DNA of 64,000 nt, from the NCBI GenBank assembly GCA_021842465.1, contig JAKBZN010000012.1, positions 1 through 64,000 on the forward strand. The letters are read 5' to 3'. The notes under the pieces were generated by a model. The model searched no databases, was not told the origin of the DNA, and worked only from the letters and a program-made list of their open reading frames with translations. The translations under genes were made by a program, and so were the position numbers. This document shows positions 47,106-56,380 of the stretch, one piece after another (position 1 is the first letter of the stretch; every line of letters begins with the position of its first letter). This stretch comes from Pseudomonadota bacterium (GTDB lineage Bacteria; Pseudomonadota; Gammaproteobacteria; Burkholderiales; Burkholderiaceae_F).

Positions 47106-47233
47106 CTTGGGATCGCCTCGTGGTCTGGGGCCGACGCCGGGGGAGGGCACTCCATCACCGGGTTTCGGGATTGTAGTGGGCCTGCGGCGCGCGTGCCGAT
47201 CGCGTGGATGCCGTAGCCCGGATCGCCGGTTCG

Positions 47234-47239
47234 TATAAT
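47234..47239 (+). promoter_or_regulatory. Probable -10 element of the etfBA promoter
   Basis: A perfect TATAAT lies 43 bases upstream of the etfB ATG in the 177-base divergent spacer. No good -35 hexamer is seen 17 bases upstream, so the promoter may need an activator or be weak. Confidence 0.45.
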
Positions 47240-47282
47240 CGGGCGCGATTCGTGAACGCATTTTGAACCTGGATAGATCCCG

Positions 47283-48035
47283 ATGAAAGTGCTGGTCTGT
47301 GTCAAGCGGGTCGTCGACTACAACGTCAAGGTTCGGGTGAAACCCGATCAGAGCGGGGTCGACGTCGCCAATGTGAAGATGTCCATGAACCCATTCGACG
47401 AGATTGCGGTCGAGGAGGCCGTGCGCCTGAAGGAGGCCGGAATCGCCACCGAGGTGGTGGCGGTTTCCTGCGGTACCGCGCAGTGCCAGGAAACCTTGCG
47501 CACCGCGTTGGCGATCGGCGCCGACCGGGCGATCCTGGTGCAGACCGACGCCGAACTGCAGCCCCTCGGCGTGGCCAAGCTGCTCGCCGCCGTCGTCGGC
47601 CGCGAGCAGCCCCAGATCACGATGCTGGGGAAGCAGGCGATCGACGACGACGCGAACCAGACCGGCCAGATGCTGGCGGCGCTGTGCGACATGCCGCAGG
47701 CCACGTTCGCCTCGAAGCTGACCGTCGCCGACGGCTGGGCGGAGGTGGTGCGCGAAGTCGATGGCGGCCTGGAAACGGTCGCGGTCCGTCTGCCGGCGGT
47801 GGTGACCTCGGATCTGCGGCTCAACGAACCCCGGTACGTGACGCTGCCGAACATCATGAAGGCGAAGAAAAAGCCGCTCGAAACGTGGACGGTCGAATCC
47901 CTGGGAGTCGATGCGGCGCCGCGCTGCCAGACCGTGCAGGTTGCCGAGCCGCCCGCGCGCAAGGCCGGGACGATCGTTCCCGACGTGGCGACGCTGGTCG
48001 CGAAACTGCGCGAGGAAGCGAAGGTGATCTCGTGA
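47283..48035 (+). CDS. etfB: Electron transfer flavoprotein beta subunit
   Basis: 250-residue AMP-binding subunit of ETF, the soluble carrier between acyl-CoA and other dehydrogenases and the quinone pool. It starts [19 protein letters not shown] and has [16 protein letters not shown] and the ETF-beta signature around [24 protein letters not shown]. Ends in a GTGA overlap with etfA. Confidence 0.96.
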   Translation: MKVLVCVKRVVDYNVKVRVKPDQSGVDVANVKMSMNPFDEIAVEEAVRLKEAGIATEVVAVSCGTAQCQETLRTALAIGADRAILVQTDAELQPLGVAKLLAAVVGREQPQITMLGKQAIDDDANQTGQMLAALCDMPQATFASKLTVADGWAEVVREVDGGLETVAVRLPAVVTSDLRLNEPRYVTLPNIMKAKKKPLETWTVESLGVDAAPRCQTVQVAEPPARKAGTIVPDVATLVAKLREEAKVIS

Positions 48036-48976
48036 GCGCGCCGGCAGGAAAGGCATTGGTCCTCGCCGAGCACGACAATGCCGTGCTCCTGGCGGCGACC
48101 CGCAATGTCGTTGCCGCCGCGCTGCAGGCGGCGGGCGCCGTCGACGTGCTGGTCGTCGGCTCCGGCTGCGCCCCGGTTGCGCGGGAGGCGGCAGGAATCG
48201 CCGGCGTCGGTCGGGTGCTGCTGGCCGACGCGCCCCATTTCGAAGCCGGGCTGGCGGAGAACGTCGCGCCGCAGGTCGAGGGGCTGGCCCGCGGGTACAC
48301 CCACGTATTCGCGGCCGCGAGCAGTTTCGGGAAAAACGTGCTGCCGCGCGTGGCCGCACGGCTCGATTGTGCGCAGATCTCCGACGCGATCGCGGTGCTG
48401 GGGCCCGATACCTATTCGCGCCCCATTTACGCCGGCAACGCGATTGCGACCGTGCGGTGTGCCGACCCCATCCTTTGTGTCACGGTGCGTCCGACCTCCT
48501 TCGGCGCCGCGGCCGATGGCGGTGCCGCGAACATCGAGTCGGTGGCGGTCGTTCCGGATGCGGGCCTGTCGCGGTTCGTGAAGCGCGAATTCGCCAAATC
48601 CGATCGCCCGGACCTGGCCGCCGCCAAGGTGGTCGTTTCGGGCGGTCGCGGCCTGGGTTCGGCGGAACATTTCCGGATGCTGGACACGCTGGCGCATCGC
48701 CTGAACGCGGCATTGGGCGCTTCGCGTGCGGCGGTGGATGCGGGGTTCGCGCCCAACGATTGGCAGGTCGGGCAGACGGGCAAGATCGTCGCCCCCAATC
48801 TGTACATCGCCGTGGGGATTTCGGGAGCCATCCAGCATCTCGCGGGCATGAAGGATTCGAAGGTGATCGTGGCGATCAACAAGGATCCGGAGGCGCCCAT
48901 TTTCCAGGTGGCCGACTATGGGCTGGTGGCCGACCTGTTCCAGGCCGTGCCGGAGTTGATCGAAAAACTCGGGTGA
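48032..48976 (+). CDS. etfA: Electron transfer flavoprotein alpha subunit
   Basis: 314-residue FAD-binding subunit. The N-terminal domain begins [13 protein letters not shown]; the C-terminal FAD domain has [31 protein letters not shown] and [20 protein letters not shown]. The GTG start overlaps the etfB stop. A terminator-like hairpin with a T-run lies about 75-100 bases downstream. Confidence 0.96.
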   Translation: MSAPAGKALVLAEHDNAVLLAATRNVVAAALQAAGAVDVLVVGSGCAPVAREAAGIAGVGRVLLADAPHFEAGLAENVAPQVEGLARGYTHVFAAASSFGKNVLPRVAARLDCAQISDAIAVLGPDTYSRPIYAGNAIATVRCADPILCVTVRPTSFGAAADGGAANIESVAVVPDAGLSRFVKREFAKSDRPDLAAAKVVVSGGRGLGSAEHFRMLDTLAHRLNAALGASRAAVDAGFAPNDWQVGQTGKIVAPNLYIAVGISGAIQHLAGMKDSKVIVAINKDPEAPIFQVADYGLVADLFQAVPELIEKLG

Positions 48977-48978
48977 TC

Positions 48979-49002
48979 GTTATCGTCTATCGTTTCGATA
49001 AC
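48979..49002. promoter_or_regulatory. Palindrome upstream of the rubrerythrin operon, possible operator
   Basis: GTTATC-N12-GATAAC (48979-48984 and 48997-49002), with a second overlapping palindrome TATCG-TTT-CGATA at 48988-49000. The GATAAC/GTTATC arms recall Fur/PerR-type half-sites, which would suit a rubrerythrin operon, but the match is loose and the site lies just upstream of a possible -35. Confidence 0.35.
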
Positions 49003-49012
49003 GGCAATTCAT

Positions 49013-49041
49013 TTGTTTTATTTTGTGCGCGCCGGTAGATT
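49013..49041 (+). promoter_or_regulatory. Possible promoter of the rubrerythrin operon
   Basis: TTGTTT (49013-49018), 17 bases, then TAGATT (49036-49041), in a locally AT-rich patch just downstream of the palindrome. Moderate matches to both consensus hexamers with ideal spacing. Confidence 0.4.
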
Positions 49042-49051
49042 TTCCGGATCC

Positions 49052-49079
49052 GCCGGGTTGGCCCGGCCGGCGCCTTTTT
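49052..49079 (+). terminator. GC-rich hairpin followed by T-run
   Basis: GCCGGG-TTGG-CCCGGC (49052-49067), then CGGCGCC and TTTTT (49075-49079). It may terminate etfBA transcripts, or act as an attenuator if the operon promoter is the one at 49013-49041, since it then falls in the leader. Confidence 0.45.
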
Positions 49080-49110
49080 ACCAACGTGTCCCACCGAGGA
49101 GGGTATCGCC

Positions 49111-49530
49111 ATGGCATTGAAGGGATCGAAAACCGAGGGAAACCTGAAGGCGGCGTTTGCCGGCGAATCGCAGGCGAACCGCCGGTACCTGTACTTCGCA
49201 TCGAAGGCGGACGTCGAGGGTTACAACGACGTCGCGGCCGTGTTCCGCTCCACCGCCGAAGGGGAGACGGGGCATGCACACGGCCACCTGGAGTATCTCG
49301 AGCAGGTCGGCGACCCGGCTACCGGGCTGCCGATCGGCACGACGCGGGACAACCTCAAGGCGGCAATCGCCGGCGAAACCCATGAGTACACCGACATGTA
49401 CCCGGGGATGGCGAAGGCCGCGCGCGAAGAAGGCTTCGAGGAGATCGCCGACTGGTTCGAGACCCTGGCCAAGGCGGAACGCTCGCATGCCAACAAGTTC
49501 CAGCGCACGCTGGACTCGCTGACGGACTGA
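49111..49530 (+). CDS. Rubrerythrin-family diiron protein without rubredoxin domain
   Basis: 139-residue four-helix-bundle diiron protein. Iron ligands are visible as Glu in AFAGESQANRRYLYFA, ExxH in EGETGHAHGHLEY, Glu in AIAGETHEYTDMYPG and ExxH in KAERSHANKF. The usual C-terminal rubredoxin domain is missing, so electrons for peroxide reduction must come from another protein; the Fe-S oxidoreductase encoded next is the obvious candidate. A good GAGGAGG ribosome-binding site precedes the ATG. Ends in a one-base overlap with the next gene. Confidence 0.92.
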   Translation: MALKGSKTEGNLKAAFAGESQANRRYLYFASKADVEGYNDVAAVFRSTAEGETGHAHGHLEYLEQVGDPATGLPIGTTRDNLKAAIAGETHEYTDMYPGMAKAAREEGFEEIADWFETLAKAERSHANKFQRTLDSLTD

Positions 49531-50885
49531 TGAAAGAAGAAAGCCTCCAAGCGCCGACCCGCTACCCGATCGCCTGGCAGACTCCCGAGTTCTGGGACGA
49601 GCAGGCGGTCGAGCGGGAGCTCGAGCGCGTCTTCGACATCTGCCACGGATGTCGGCGGTGCGTGAGCCTGTGCGGCGCGTTCCCGACGCTGTTCGATCTG
49701 GTCGATTCTGGTCCGACGGGCGAGATCGACGGCGTCGAGAAGGAGCGGTATCGCGAGGTGGTGGATCGCTGCTACCTCTGCGATATCTGCTTCATGACCA
49801 AGTGCCCATACGTGCCACCGCATTCGTGGAACGTGGATTTTCCCCATCTCATGCTGCGTGCGAAGGCCGTGGCGTTTCGCAAGAGCGGTGGGCGCACCCG
49901 CGACCGGGTTCTTTCGGCAACCGACGCGTTGGGCAAGCTTGCAGGCATTCCCGTGGTCACCCAAGCGGTCAATGCGGTCAATCAGAGCCTGGCGGGTCGG
50001 ATCGCCGCCGAGTCGGCGCTGGGGGTCGATCGCAAGGCGTGGCGACCCGAGTACGCGACGAAGAAGTTCCGCCGCACGGCGCAGCGGCGCTGGGTCGGCG
50101 CACCGGTGCGCGACGGGGAGCGCACGCCCGGCAAGGTCGCGGTGTATGCGACCTGCTACGTCAATTACAACGAGCCCGGGATCGGGCACGACCTGCTGCG
50201 CATCCTGGAACACAACGCGATTCCCTACACGCTCGTCGAAAAGGAAGCGTGCTGCGGCATGCCGAAGCTGGAATTGGGCGATCTCGACGGCGTGCGGCGC
50301 CTCAAGGAGCGCAACATTCCCGTCCTCGCGCCGCTCGCCCGCGAGGGCTACGCCATTCTCGCGGCGGTTCCTTCCTGCGTGCTGATGTACAAGAGCGAGT
50401 TGCCGCTGATGTTCCCCGAGGACGACGACGTTCGTGCGGTGGCCGAGGCAATGTGGGATCCGTTCGAGTATTTCGTGGCGCGCAGCAACGACGGCTTGTT
50501 GCGCAAGGAGTTTCCCAACCCCCTGGGCGCGGTTTCGTACCACGTTCCCTGTCATGCGCGCGTGCAGAACATGGGGCGCCGGACGCAGGAGGCGCTGCAG
50601 TGGATCCCCCATACGGTGGTTACCGTGGTCGAGCGCTGTTCGGGGCATGCCGGGACCTGGGGCGTGAAGACCGAGTTTCACGCGTCGGCGATGAAGATCG
50701 GCCGTCCGGTGTTTCGCGCGATGCTGCAGGCCAAACCCGACTACATCAGTTCCGACTGCCAGCTCGCCGCGCATCACATCGCGCAGGGGATCGGGGAAAT
50801 GCGGGCAGCGGAAGGGGGCGAGGGCACGGCTCCGCGCCTTGCGCATCCGCTCACGCTGCTGCGCATGGCATACGGCCTTCCCTGA
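49530..50885 (+). CDS. Fe-S oxidoreductase, HdrD/GlpC-like
   Basis: 451-residue protein. Two [4Fe-4S] sites lie at the N-terminus: CHGCRRCVSLC near residue 38 and CYLCDICFMTKCP near 81. Two cysteine-rich CCG-type regions follow (EACCGMPKLELGD near 240; ERCSGHAGTWG near 368, a variant with CSG). This layout is that of glycerol-3-phosphate dehydrogenase subunit GlpC and heterodisulfide reductase HdrD. No membrane helices. Coupled to the rubrerythrin gene by TGATG, it probably delivers electrons to it; that is inference from context. Confidence 0.85.
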   Translation: MKEESLQAPTRYPIAWQTPEFWDEQAVERELERVFDICHGCRRCVSLCGAFPTLFDLVDSGPTGEIDGVEKERYREVVDRCYLCDICFMTKCPYVPPHSWNVDFPHLMLRAKAVAFRKSGGRTRDRVLSATDALGKLAGIPVVTQAVNAVNQSLAGRIAAESALGVDRKAWRPEYATKKFRRTAQRRWVGAPVRDGERTPGKVAVYATCYVNYNEPGIGHDLLRILEHNAIPYTLVEKEACCGMPKLELGDLDGVRRLKERNIPVLAPLAREGYAILAAVPSCVLMYKSELPLMFPEDDDVRAVAEAMWDPFEYFVARSNDGLLRKEFPNPLGAVSYHVPCHARVQNMGRRTQEALQWIPHTVVTVVERCSGHAGTWGVKTEFHASAMKIGRPVFRAMLQAKPDYISSDCQLAAHHIAQGIGEMRAAEGGEGTAPRLAHPLTLLRMAYGLP

Positions 50886-50901
50886 TCGGAACGGAGGACG
50901 G

Positions 50902-51489
50902 ATGATGGCAATTCAGCGAGAAAGTCTGCTCACGCTCGAAGCCTATGCCAAGGCGCGTTCCCGCATCCGCGAGGAGGTTCTTGCGCACAAGAAGGGCAGG
51001 ACGGTTGCCGTCGGTCCGAACGTGACCCTGATCTTCGAGGACGAGACGACGGTCCGCTATCAGATCCAGGAGATGCTGCGGATCGAGAAGACGTTCGAGG
51101 AGGAAGGCATCCGCGACGAACTCGCGGCGTACAACCCCCTCGTTCCCGATGGCACCAACCTCAAGGCGACGATGATGATCGAGTACGCCGATCCCGAAGA
51201 GCGGGCGCGGGAACTGGCGCGGCTCATCGGCATCGAAGACCATGTGTTTCTGCAGGTCGGGGATCGGGCGCCGGGCTACGCCGTCGCCGACGAGGATCTC
51301 GATCGTTCCAACGCGGTCAAGACCTCCGCGGTGCATTTCCTGCGCTTCGATCTGTCCCCGGAAGCGATTGCGGCATTCCGGGCCGGCGCCCCGGTTTCGG
51401 TCGGCATCGACCACCCCGAGTACCGCACCGGGGCAATCCGCATCGCCCCGGAGGTGCAGGAATCGCTGGCCGGCGACTTCGGCATGTAA
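50902..51489 (+). CDS. DUF3501-like protein
   Basis: 195-residue soluble protein starting MAIQRESLLTLEAYAKAR after an ATG with GGAGGA upstream. Distinct segments are LIFEDETTVRYQIQEMLRIE, ELAAYNPLVPDGTNLKATMMIEY and SAVHFLRFDLS. It resembles the DUF3501 family, which is commonly found with rubrerythrin and an Fe-S oxidoreductase. No cofactor motif is seen; function unknown. Third gene of the operon, 16 bases after the Fe-S protein. Confidence 0.75.
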   Translation: MMAIQRESLLTLEAYAKARSRIREEVLAHKKGRTVAVGPNVTLIFEDETTVRYQIQEMLRIEKTFEEEGIRDELAAYNPLVPDGTNLKATMMIEYADPEERARELARLIGIEDHVFLQVGDRAPGYAVADEDLDRSNAVKTSAVHFLRFDLSPEAIAAFRAGAPVSVGIDHPEYRTGAIRIAPEVQESLAGDFGM

Positions 51490-51549
51490 CGGCCCCTGGG
51501 TATCATCGCGAAGCCCGCGTGCGTTTCCCGAAGAATGAAGGAGGTTCCC

Positions 51550-51882
51550 ATGCGTTCCCGTGTGCTCGGCTTGGCGGCGTCGGCCGCATTGCTTCTCTCC
51601 GCCTGCGCATCCGTGTCGGTCGGGCGCGATTTTGACCTTGCCACCTTCGAGTCGAAGGTGCAGCGGGGCGTCACGACCCAGGCGGACGTGCAGGCCTGGC
51701 TGGGTGCGCCCGTGAGCATCGGCACCGACATGGAGCCCGACGGCAGCCGCTACGACCAATGGACGTATTACCGCGGCACCGGCAATCTTCCCGATCTTCA
51801 GGGCGGAAACTTCACGATGCTGCAGATCAAGTTCGACCGCCGGGGGGTTGTGCAGGGCTACAACTGGACCGGCCGGCAGTAG
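51550..51882 (+). CDS. Small lipoprotein, possibly BamE/SmpA-like fold
   Basis: 110-residue lipoprotein; ATG 51550 follows AAGGAGG. The lipobox LLSAC places the lipidated cysteine near residue 19. The mature part has FESKVQRGVTTQADVQAWLG, like the helix-Gly-x-T-xx-(D/E)V-xx-LG pattern of BamE/SmpA domains, then a beta-rich end with YDQWTYYRG and MLQIKFDRRGVVQGYNW. Could be an outer-membrane-assembly accessory or an unrelated small lipoprotein with the same fold. Convergent with the next gene, 15 bases apart. Confidence 0.75.
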   Translation: MRSRVLGLAASAALLLSACASVSVGRDFDLATFESKVQRGVTTQADVQAWLGAPVSIGTDMEPDGSRYDQWTYYRGTGNLPDLQGGNFTMLQIKFDRRGVVQGYNWTGRQ

Positions 51883-51897
51883 GCGGGCGGCCCCGGG

Positions 51898-52374
51898 TCA
51901 GTTGGGCGGGGCGGCGCCTTCCATGTACGTCCGGGTCAACTGAAGCCACTGCGCTTCCGAACCGCATGGCGGCGCGCCTTCGACCACGCAGGCAAGCGGC
52001 GTGACGCCGCCCCAGATGTCGAATCGCCCGATCAGCCGGTTGTTGGTGGCATCCCAGAGGCGCAGAACGGTGCGCGGCAGGATCGTCCGCAGCGCCGGGT
52101 CGTTCATGTTGGCCGTCTGGCTCTCGATGTAGTAACAGGTTTCCCGCCCGGGGTTGTAGTGGCTGACGAATCCGGTCGTTTCCCCGGGGAGCATGCCGTT
52201 GTTCTTCATCGACTGCGCATGCAGTTGCGAGGCCAGGTCCGCGCACTGCTGTCCCGCTTCGGAGCCGTTCCCGGGCGGAACGTCCGCGCGGACCCCGCAT
52301 GCGGCAGTGATGAGCATCGCGCCGAAGAGCGCGGAAGCCGCGAACCGGGCGCGGCCTGCGGTCGGAAAATCCAT
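51898..52374 (-). CDS. Exported hypothetical protein with lipobox-like signal
   Basis: 158-residue protein; ATG 52374 is preceded by AAGGAG. The leader (about residues 1-29, ALFGAMLITAAC) ends in a TAAC lipobox-like motif, so it may be a lipoprotein. The mature part has paired cysteines (QQCADLA, ETCYYIE, LACVVEGAPPCG) that could form disulfides, and a segment LRLWDATNNRLIGRFDIWGG. I do not recognise a family. Confidence 0.65.
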   Translation of the reverse strand: MDFPTAGRARFAASALFGAMLITAACGVRADVPPGNGSEAGQQCADLASQLHAQSMKNNGMLPGETTGFVSHYNPGRETCYYIESQTANMNDPALRTILPRTVLRLWDATNNRLIGRFDIWGGVTPLACVVEGAPPCGSEAQWLQLTRTYMEGAAPPN

Positions 52375-52393
52375 GATGGAGACTCCTTTCACG

Positions 52394-53554
52394 TCAGCCC
52401 CGCATGCTTCCGGCAACCATTTCAAACCGGAAGAATCGGCACTCGAGCGGTCCATTGTAGAGCACGGTCTTGCGGGATTCCCGCAAGCGCATCTGCCGGG
52501 GGAGCTCGCGGTCCGAACTGAGCACCCATGCCTGCCACCCGGCAAAATTGCGTTTCCACTGCGCGGCGACGTCGTTCATCATCGCTGGAACGGTAGCCGA
52601 CTTCGGGTTGCTCTGTTCGCCGTAGGGTGGATTGGTCACGATCCAGCCCGATTCGGCGATGGCCGTGCCGGCACGCGCATCCTGGGCTTCAAAGCGCAGG
52701 ACCCCGCGGTCGAGTAGGCCGCCCAGGCCGGCGCGCCGCGCGTTGGCTTCCGCCGTGGCGACCACCCGGGTCGAGATGTCCCGGCCGACGATCTGCGGGG
52801 CGGCACCGTCGTCGATGCGTTCCTGCGCATCCTTGCGCAGGCGTGTCCAGGAATCCCGGTCGAAGCTGCGCAGCGTTTCGAAGGCGAACCGGCGCTGCAA
52901 TCCGGGTGCGCGACGGGTGGCCATGCAGGCCGCCTCGATGGCGATCGTGCCGCTGCCGCAGAACGGATCGAGCAGCGGGCTCGGCGGCGCCCAGCCCGCG
53001 ATGCGCAGCAGGGCGGCGGCGAGGTTTTCCTTGATCGGTGCTTCGCCCTTGTCCGCCCGCCAGCCGCGCTTGAAGAGCGCCTCGCCCGAAAGGTCGAGAT
53101 AGATCTGCGCGCGCTGGTCGGTGAGGTGGGCGAGCACCTGGACGTCGGGACGCTGGCGATCGATCGACGGGCGGGAACCGCTGCGTTCGCGCGCCCGGTC
53201 GACGATCGCGTCCTTGATGCGCAGCGTGGCGAACTGCAGGCTGCGCAACGGAGACCGGTGTGCGGTGACGTCGACGCGCAAGGTCTTCTCCGCAGAGAAT
53301 TCGCGCTCCCAGGGCACCTTGCGCGCCAGGTCATAGAGATCGGCTTCGTCCCGGTAGCCGCCCTCGGCCACGCACCAGAGGACACGGCTGGCGAGTCGCG
53401 AGTGCAGGTTGGCGGCATAGGCGGTCGCCAGGGTGCCGGAGAAGCGCGCGCCGCCCGCCGCCGCGGTGGCATCGGCCGCGCCGATCGCGCGCAGCTCGTC
53501 CGCCAGCAGGGATTCGACACCGCGCGGGCAGACGGCAAAAAAGGTTTCGCTCAT
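52394..53554 (-). CDS. rlmL: 23S rRNA m2G2445 methyltransferase RlmL (stand-alone)
   Basis: 386-residue THUMP-domain RNA methyltransferase. The THUMP region fills about residues 45-160 and the Rossmann methyltransferase follows, with SAM motif LLDPFCGSGTIAIEAA near residue 194 and catalytic NPPYGEQ near 307. E. coli RlmL is fused to RlmK and about 700 residues long; here only the RlmL half exists, as is usual in betaproteobacteria. Start overlaps the stop of the HemJ-like gene by one base (TGATG). Confidence 0.88.
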   Translation of the reverse strand: MSETFFAVCPRGVESLLADELRAIGAADATAAAGGARFSGTLATAYAANLHSRLASRVLWCVAEGGYRDEADLYDLARKVPWEREFSAEKTLRVDVTAHRSPLRSLQFATLRIKDAIVDRARERSGSRPSIDRQRPDVQVLAHLTDQRAQIYLDLSGEALFKRGWRADKGEAPIKENLAAALLRIAGWAPPSPLLDPFCGSGTIAIEAACMATRRAPGLQRRFAFETLRSFDRDSWTRLRKDAQERIDDGAAPQIVGRDISTRVVATAEANARRAGLGGLLDRGVLRFEAQDARAGTAIAESGWIVTNPPYGEQSNPKSATVPAMMNDVAAQWKRNFAGWQAWVLSSDRELPRQMRLRESRKTVLYNGPLECRFFRFEMVAGSMRG

Positions 53555-53973
53555 CAGAACGGCTGCACGATGACCAGCACCAGGATCCCGGCCAGCAGTA
53601 CCGTGGGAATCTCGTTGAACCACCGATACCAGACATGGTCGTGCGGCGTCCTGCCGGCCTGGAACGCCTTCAGTTGACGGCCGCAGGCAGCCTCGAATAC
53701 AAACAGCCCGACGACCAGCAGAAGCTTCGCGTGGATCCAGTGCTGTCCGTCGCCGACGTGGAATCCGAGCCAGAGCCAGAGGCCGAGCGCGACGGCGACG
53801 CCGCTGAGCATGTGGCCGAAGCGGCGCAGCTTGCGCGCCATCAGCAGGAGGCGATCGCGTTCGGCCCCGGGCTCGGGAACCTGTGCGAGATTGACCAGGA
53901 TGCGCGGCAGGTAGAAGAGCTCGGCGAACCAGCCGATGACGAAGAACACGTGAAACGTCTTGACCCAGAGCAT
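53554..53973 (-). CDS. hemJ: HemJ/CopD-like membrane protein (protoporphyrinogen oxidase HemJ)
   Basis: 139-residue membrane protein starting [25 protein letters not shown], the HemJ (UPF0093) opening with its conserved His-8. Three to four hydrophobic helices follow, with a conserved IHAKLLLVVGLF. HemJ oxidises protoporphyrinogen IX to protoporphyrin IX in heme synthesis. Sits between proA and rlmL with one-base overlaps on both sides. Confidence 0.85.
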   Translation of the reverse strand: MLWVKTFHVFFVIGWFAELFYLPRILVNLAQVPEPGAERDRLLLMARKLRRFGHMLSGVAVALGLWLWLGFHVGDGQHWIHAKLLLVVGLFVFEAACGRQLKAFQAGRTPHDHVWYRWFNEIPTVLLAGILVLVIVQPF

Positions 53974-55274
53974 CAGCTGCGAACCTCACCGTTGCCGAAC
54001 ACCACGAATTTCTGCGACGTGAGCCCTTCCAGCCCGACCGGTCCGCGCGCGTGGAGCTTGTCGTTGCTGATGCCGATCTCCGCGCCCAGTCCGTATTCGA
54101 ACCCGTCGGCGAATCGGGTCGAGGCGTTGATCATGACCGAGGCCGAGTCGACTTCGCGCAGAAAGCGCATCGCGCGCGGATGATCGGTGGTCACGATGGC
54201 GTCGGTGTGCTTGCTGCCGTACGTATTGATGTGGGCGATCGCCTCGTCGAGCCCCGCGACCAGACGGATCGACAGGATCGGTGCCAGATATTCGGCACGC
54301 CAGTCGTCCTCGGTCGCCGCGACCAGCGGACCGATTCCCGCGGCGGACAGGATGGCGAGCGCTTGCGGACAGCAGCGCATTTCGACCTGTTTGGCGGCGT
54401 AGACGCTGCCAAGCCGCGGCAGCACCGTGGGCGCGATGCCCGCGGCGACCAGCAGCGTTTCCATCGTGTTGCAGGTGCCGTAGCGCTGGGTCTTGGCATT
54501 GTCCGCGATCCGCACCGCCTGATCGAGATCCGCCGAATCGTCGATGTAGACGTGGCAGACGCCGTCGAGATGCTTGATCATCGGAACCCGGCTTTCCCGC
54601 ATCAGCCGTTCGATCAGGCCGCGGCCGCCGCGGGGGACGATGACGTCGATGTATTCCGGCAGGGTGATGAGGTGTCCAACCGCCGCGCGGTCGGTGGTGT
54701 CGATCATCTGCACCGCCGCCCGCGGTAGCTGGGCGTGTTCCAGCGCGTCGGCGACGAGGCGGGCCAGCGCCCGATTCGATTCGATCGCTTCGGACCCGCC
54801 GCGCAGCACCGTTGCGTTGCCGCTCTTGATGCAGAGCGCCGCCGCGTCCACCGTGACGTTCGGCCGACTCTCGTAGATGATGCCGATCACGCCCAGCGGA
54901 ACGCGCATCCGGCCGACGCGGATGCCCGAAGGCATGGAGCGCACGCCGTCGATGGCGCCGATCGGATCGGCCAGTTGGGCGACCTGCTCGACCCCGGTGG
55001 CCATGGATTCGATCGTCTTCGCGGTGAGCGTCAGCCGATCCAGCGCCGCGCGGTCCAGTCCTTCCCGGCGCGCGCGCTCGACATCCCGGGCGTTGGCGTC
55101 GAGCAGTTCCGCACCCCGTTGGCGGATCGCCGCGGCGAGCGCGCGCAGACAGCGATCCTTGACGGCGGTCGGCGCGCGGGCGAGCGCCGCGCTGGCGTCG
55201 CGAGCGGCCTTGCAGAGGTCGCGGACGTGGGCGCCCAGATCGGCGGGAACGGTGCTGGCGGCGGAATCGGTCAT
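53973..55274 (-). CDS. proA: Gamma-glutamyl phosphate reductase ProA
   Basis: 433-residue NADPH-dependent aldehyde dehydrogenase-fold enzyme, second step of proline synthesis. Signature [20 protein letters not shown] near residue 120, [17 protein letters not shown], and the catalytic cysteine in [14 protein letters not shown] near 285. Start ATG 55274. Transcribed before hemJ and rlmL; holA is 62 bases upstream. No proB in the window. Confidence 0.96.
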   Translation of the reverse strand: MTDSAASTVPADLGAHVRDLCKAARDASAALARAPTAVKDRCLRALAAAIRQRGAELLDANARDVERARREGLDRAALDRLTLTAKTIESMATGVEQVAQLADPIGAIDGVRSMPSGIRVGRMRVPLGVIGIIYESRPNVTVDAAALCIKSGNATVLRGGSEAIESNRALARLVADALEHAQLPRAAVQMIDTTDRAAVGHLITLPEYIDVIVPRGGRGLIERLMRESRVPMIKHLDGVCHVYIDDSADLDQAVRIADNAKTQRYGTCNTMETLLVAAGIAPTVLPRLGSVYAAKQVEMRCCPQALAILSAAGIGPLVAATEDDWRAEYLAPILSIRLVAGLDEAIAHINTYGSKHTDAIVTTDHPRAMRFLREVDSASVMINASTRFADGFEYGLGAEIGISNDKLHARGPVGLEGLTSQKFVVFGNGEVRS

Positions 55275-55336
55275 CGGAAGGCGGTGTGTCGGTCGGGTCG
55301 AGGCCGGGAACGGATCGGGTTGGTCAGCCGGCGCGG

Positions 55337-56380
55337 TCAGCCGGGGTGTGCCGCGGCGTGCAGCGCCAACGCGACATCGGTCAATTCTAACCAGGGATCG
55401 TCGCCGCGCCCGGCGACGCGCAGGCCTTTGACGATGCGATCCACCTCGGCGCAGCGCGCCAGTAATTCCGCCAGTACGGATTCGCCGAGGCGGGGCAGGA
55501 CCCGCTCGACCATCGCCGCCGGCGCTCCCGATCGCGGCCCCCACGACCGACCGCCGGACCGCGCGCCTCCATAGCCATGGCGTGCCTCGGCCGCCTGCTT
55601 GAGCCGCAGCAGGCTGCGCAGTTCCTCCGAAACGATCCACAGCAGCAGCGGCAGCGGCTCGCCTTCCGCCTCGAGGCCCGCCAGCAGCCGGCGGATGCGC
55701 GCCGGATCGCCGCCCAGCATCGTCGCCGGCAGGGAGGACGGGTCGAAGCGCGCGACGTCGAACACGGCCGCGCGCACCTGCTCGAATTGCAACGGCCCCG
55801 GTTCGTAGAGCATCCCGAGCTTGCCGATCTCCTGGTGCGCGGCGAGAAGATTGCCTTCGACGCGATCGGCCATCCATTCCAGCGTCTTGGGGTCCGCGCT
55901 CTGACGTTGCCGCGCGAGGCGTCCGGCGATCCATTCCGGCAGTTGCGCGCGCTCCACCCGGGGAATCTCGATCCAGACCCCTTCCGCCTGCAGGGTTTCC
56001 GCCCATTCCGTGGTGCGGGTCGCCCGATCGAGGCGCGGCAGGCTGACGATGCTGAGAAGGTCGTCGCCCTTGCCGCGGGCATGGTCGCGCAGGGCCTGTG
56101 CCCCGGTCTTGCCGGGCTTGCCGCCGGGCAGGCGGATCTCCAGCATCCGGCGGGGTGCGAACAGCGACAGCCCGGATGCGGCGCGGGTGAGCTGGGACCA
56201 GTCGAAGCGGCTGTCGGCATGCAGGACTTCCCGTTCCGCGAAGCCGTTCCGCCGCGCCGCCGCGCGGATCGCGTCCTGCGCTTCCAGCGCCAGCAGGGCT
56301 TCGTCGCTGCTGACCGTGTAGAGACGCGCCAGCGGCCCGCGCTGCAGGTGCGCCGCCAGTTGTTCAATGCGGATTTGCAT
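55337..56380 (-). CDS. holA: DNA polymerase III delta subunit HolA
   Basis: 347-residue clamp-loader subunit that opens the beta clamp. The N-terminal domain has [20 protein letters not shown] and the [10 protein letters not shown]-type strand ([19 protein letters not shown]); a long helical C-terminus ends [13 protein letters not shown] Gly/Arg-rich insertion ([16 protein letters not shown]) occurs near residue 280, not usual in the family. Its start overlaps lptE by 17 bases; leuS-lptE-holA is the standard order. Confidence 0.92.
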   Translation of the reverse strand: MQIRIEQLAAHLQRGPLARLYTVSSDEALLALEAQDAIRAAARRNGFAEREVLHADSRFDWSQLTRAASGLSLFAPRRMLEIRLPGGKPGKTGAQALRDHARGKGDDLLSIVSLPRLDRATRTTEWAETLQAEGVWIEIPRVERAQLPEWIAGRLARQRQSADPKTLEWMADRVEGNLLAAHQEIGKLGMLYEPGPLQFEQVRAAVFDVARFDPSSLPATMLGGDPARIRRLLAGLEAEGEPLPLLLWIVSEELRSLLRLKQAAEARHGYGGARSGGRSWGPRSGAPAAMVERVLPRLGESVLAELLARCAEVDRIVKGLRVAGRGDDPWLELTDVALALHAAAHPG

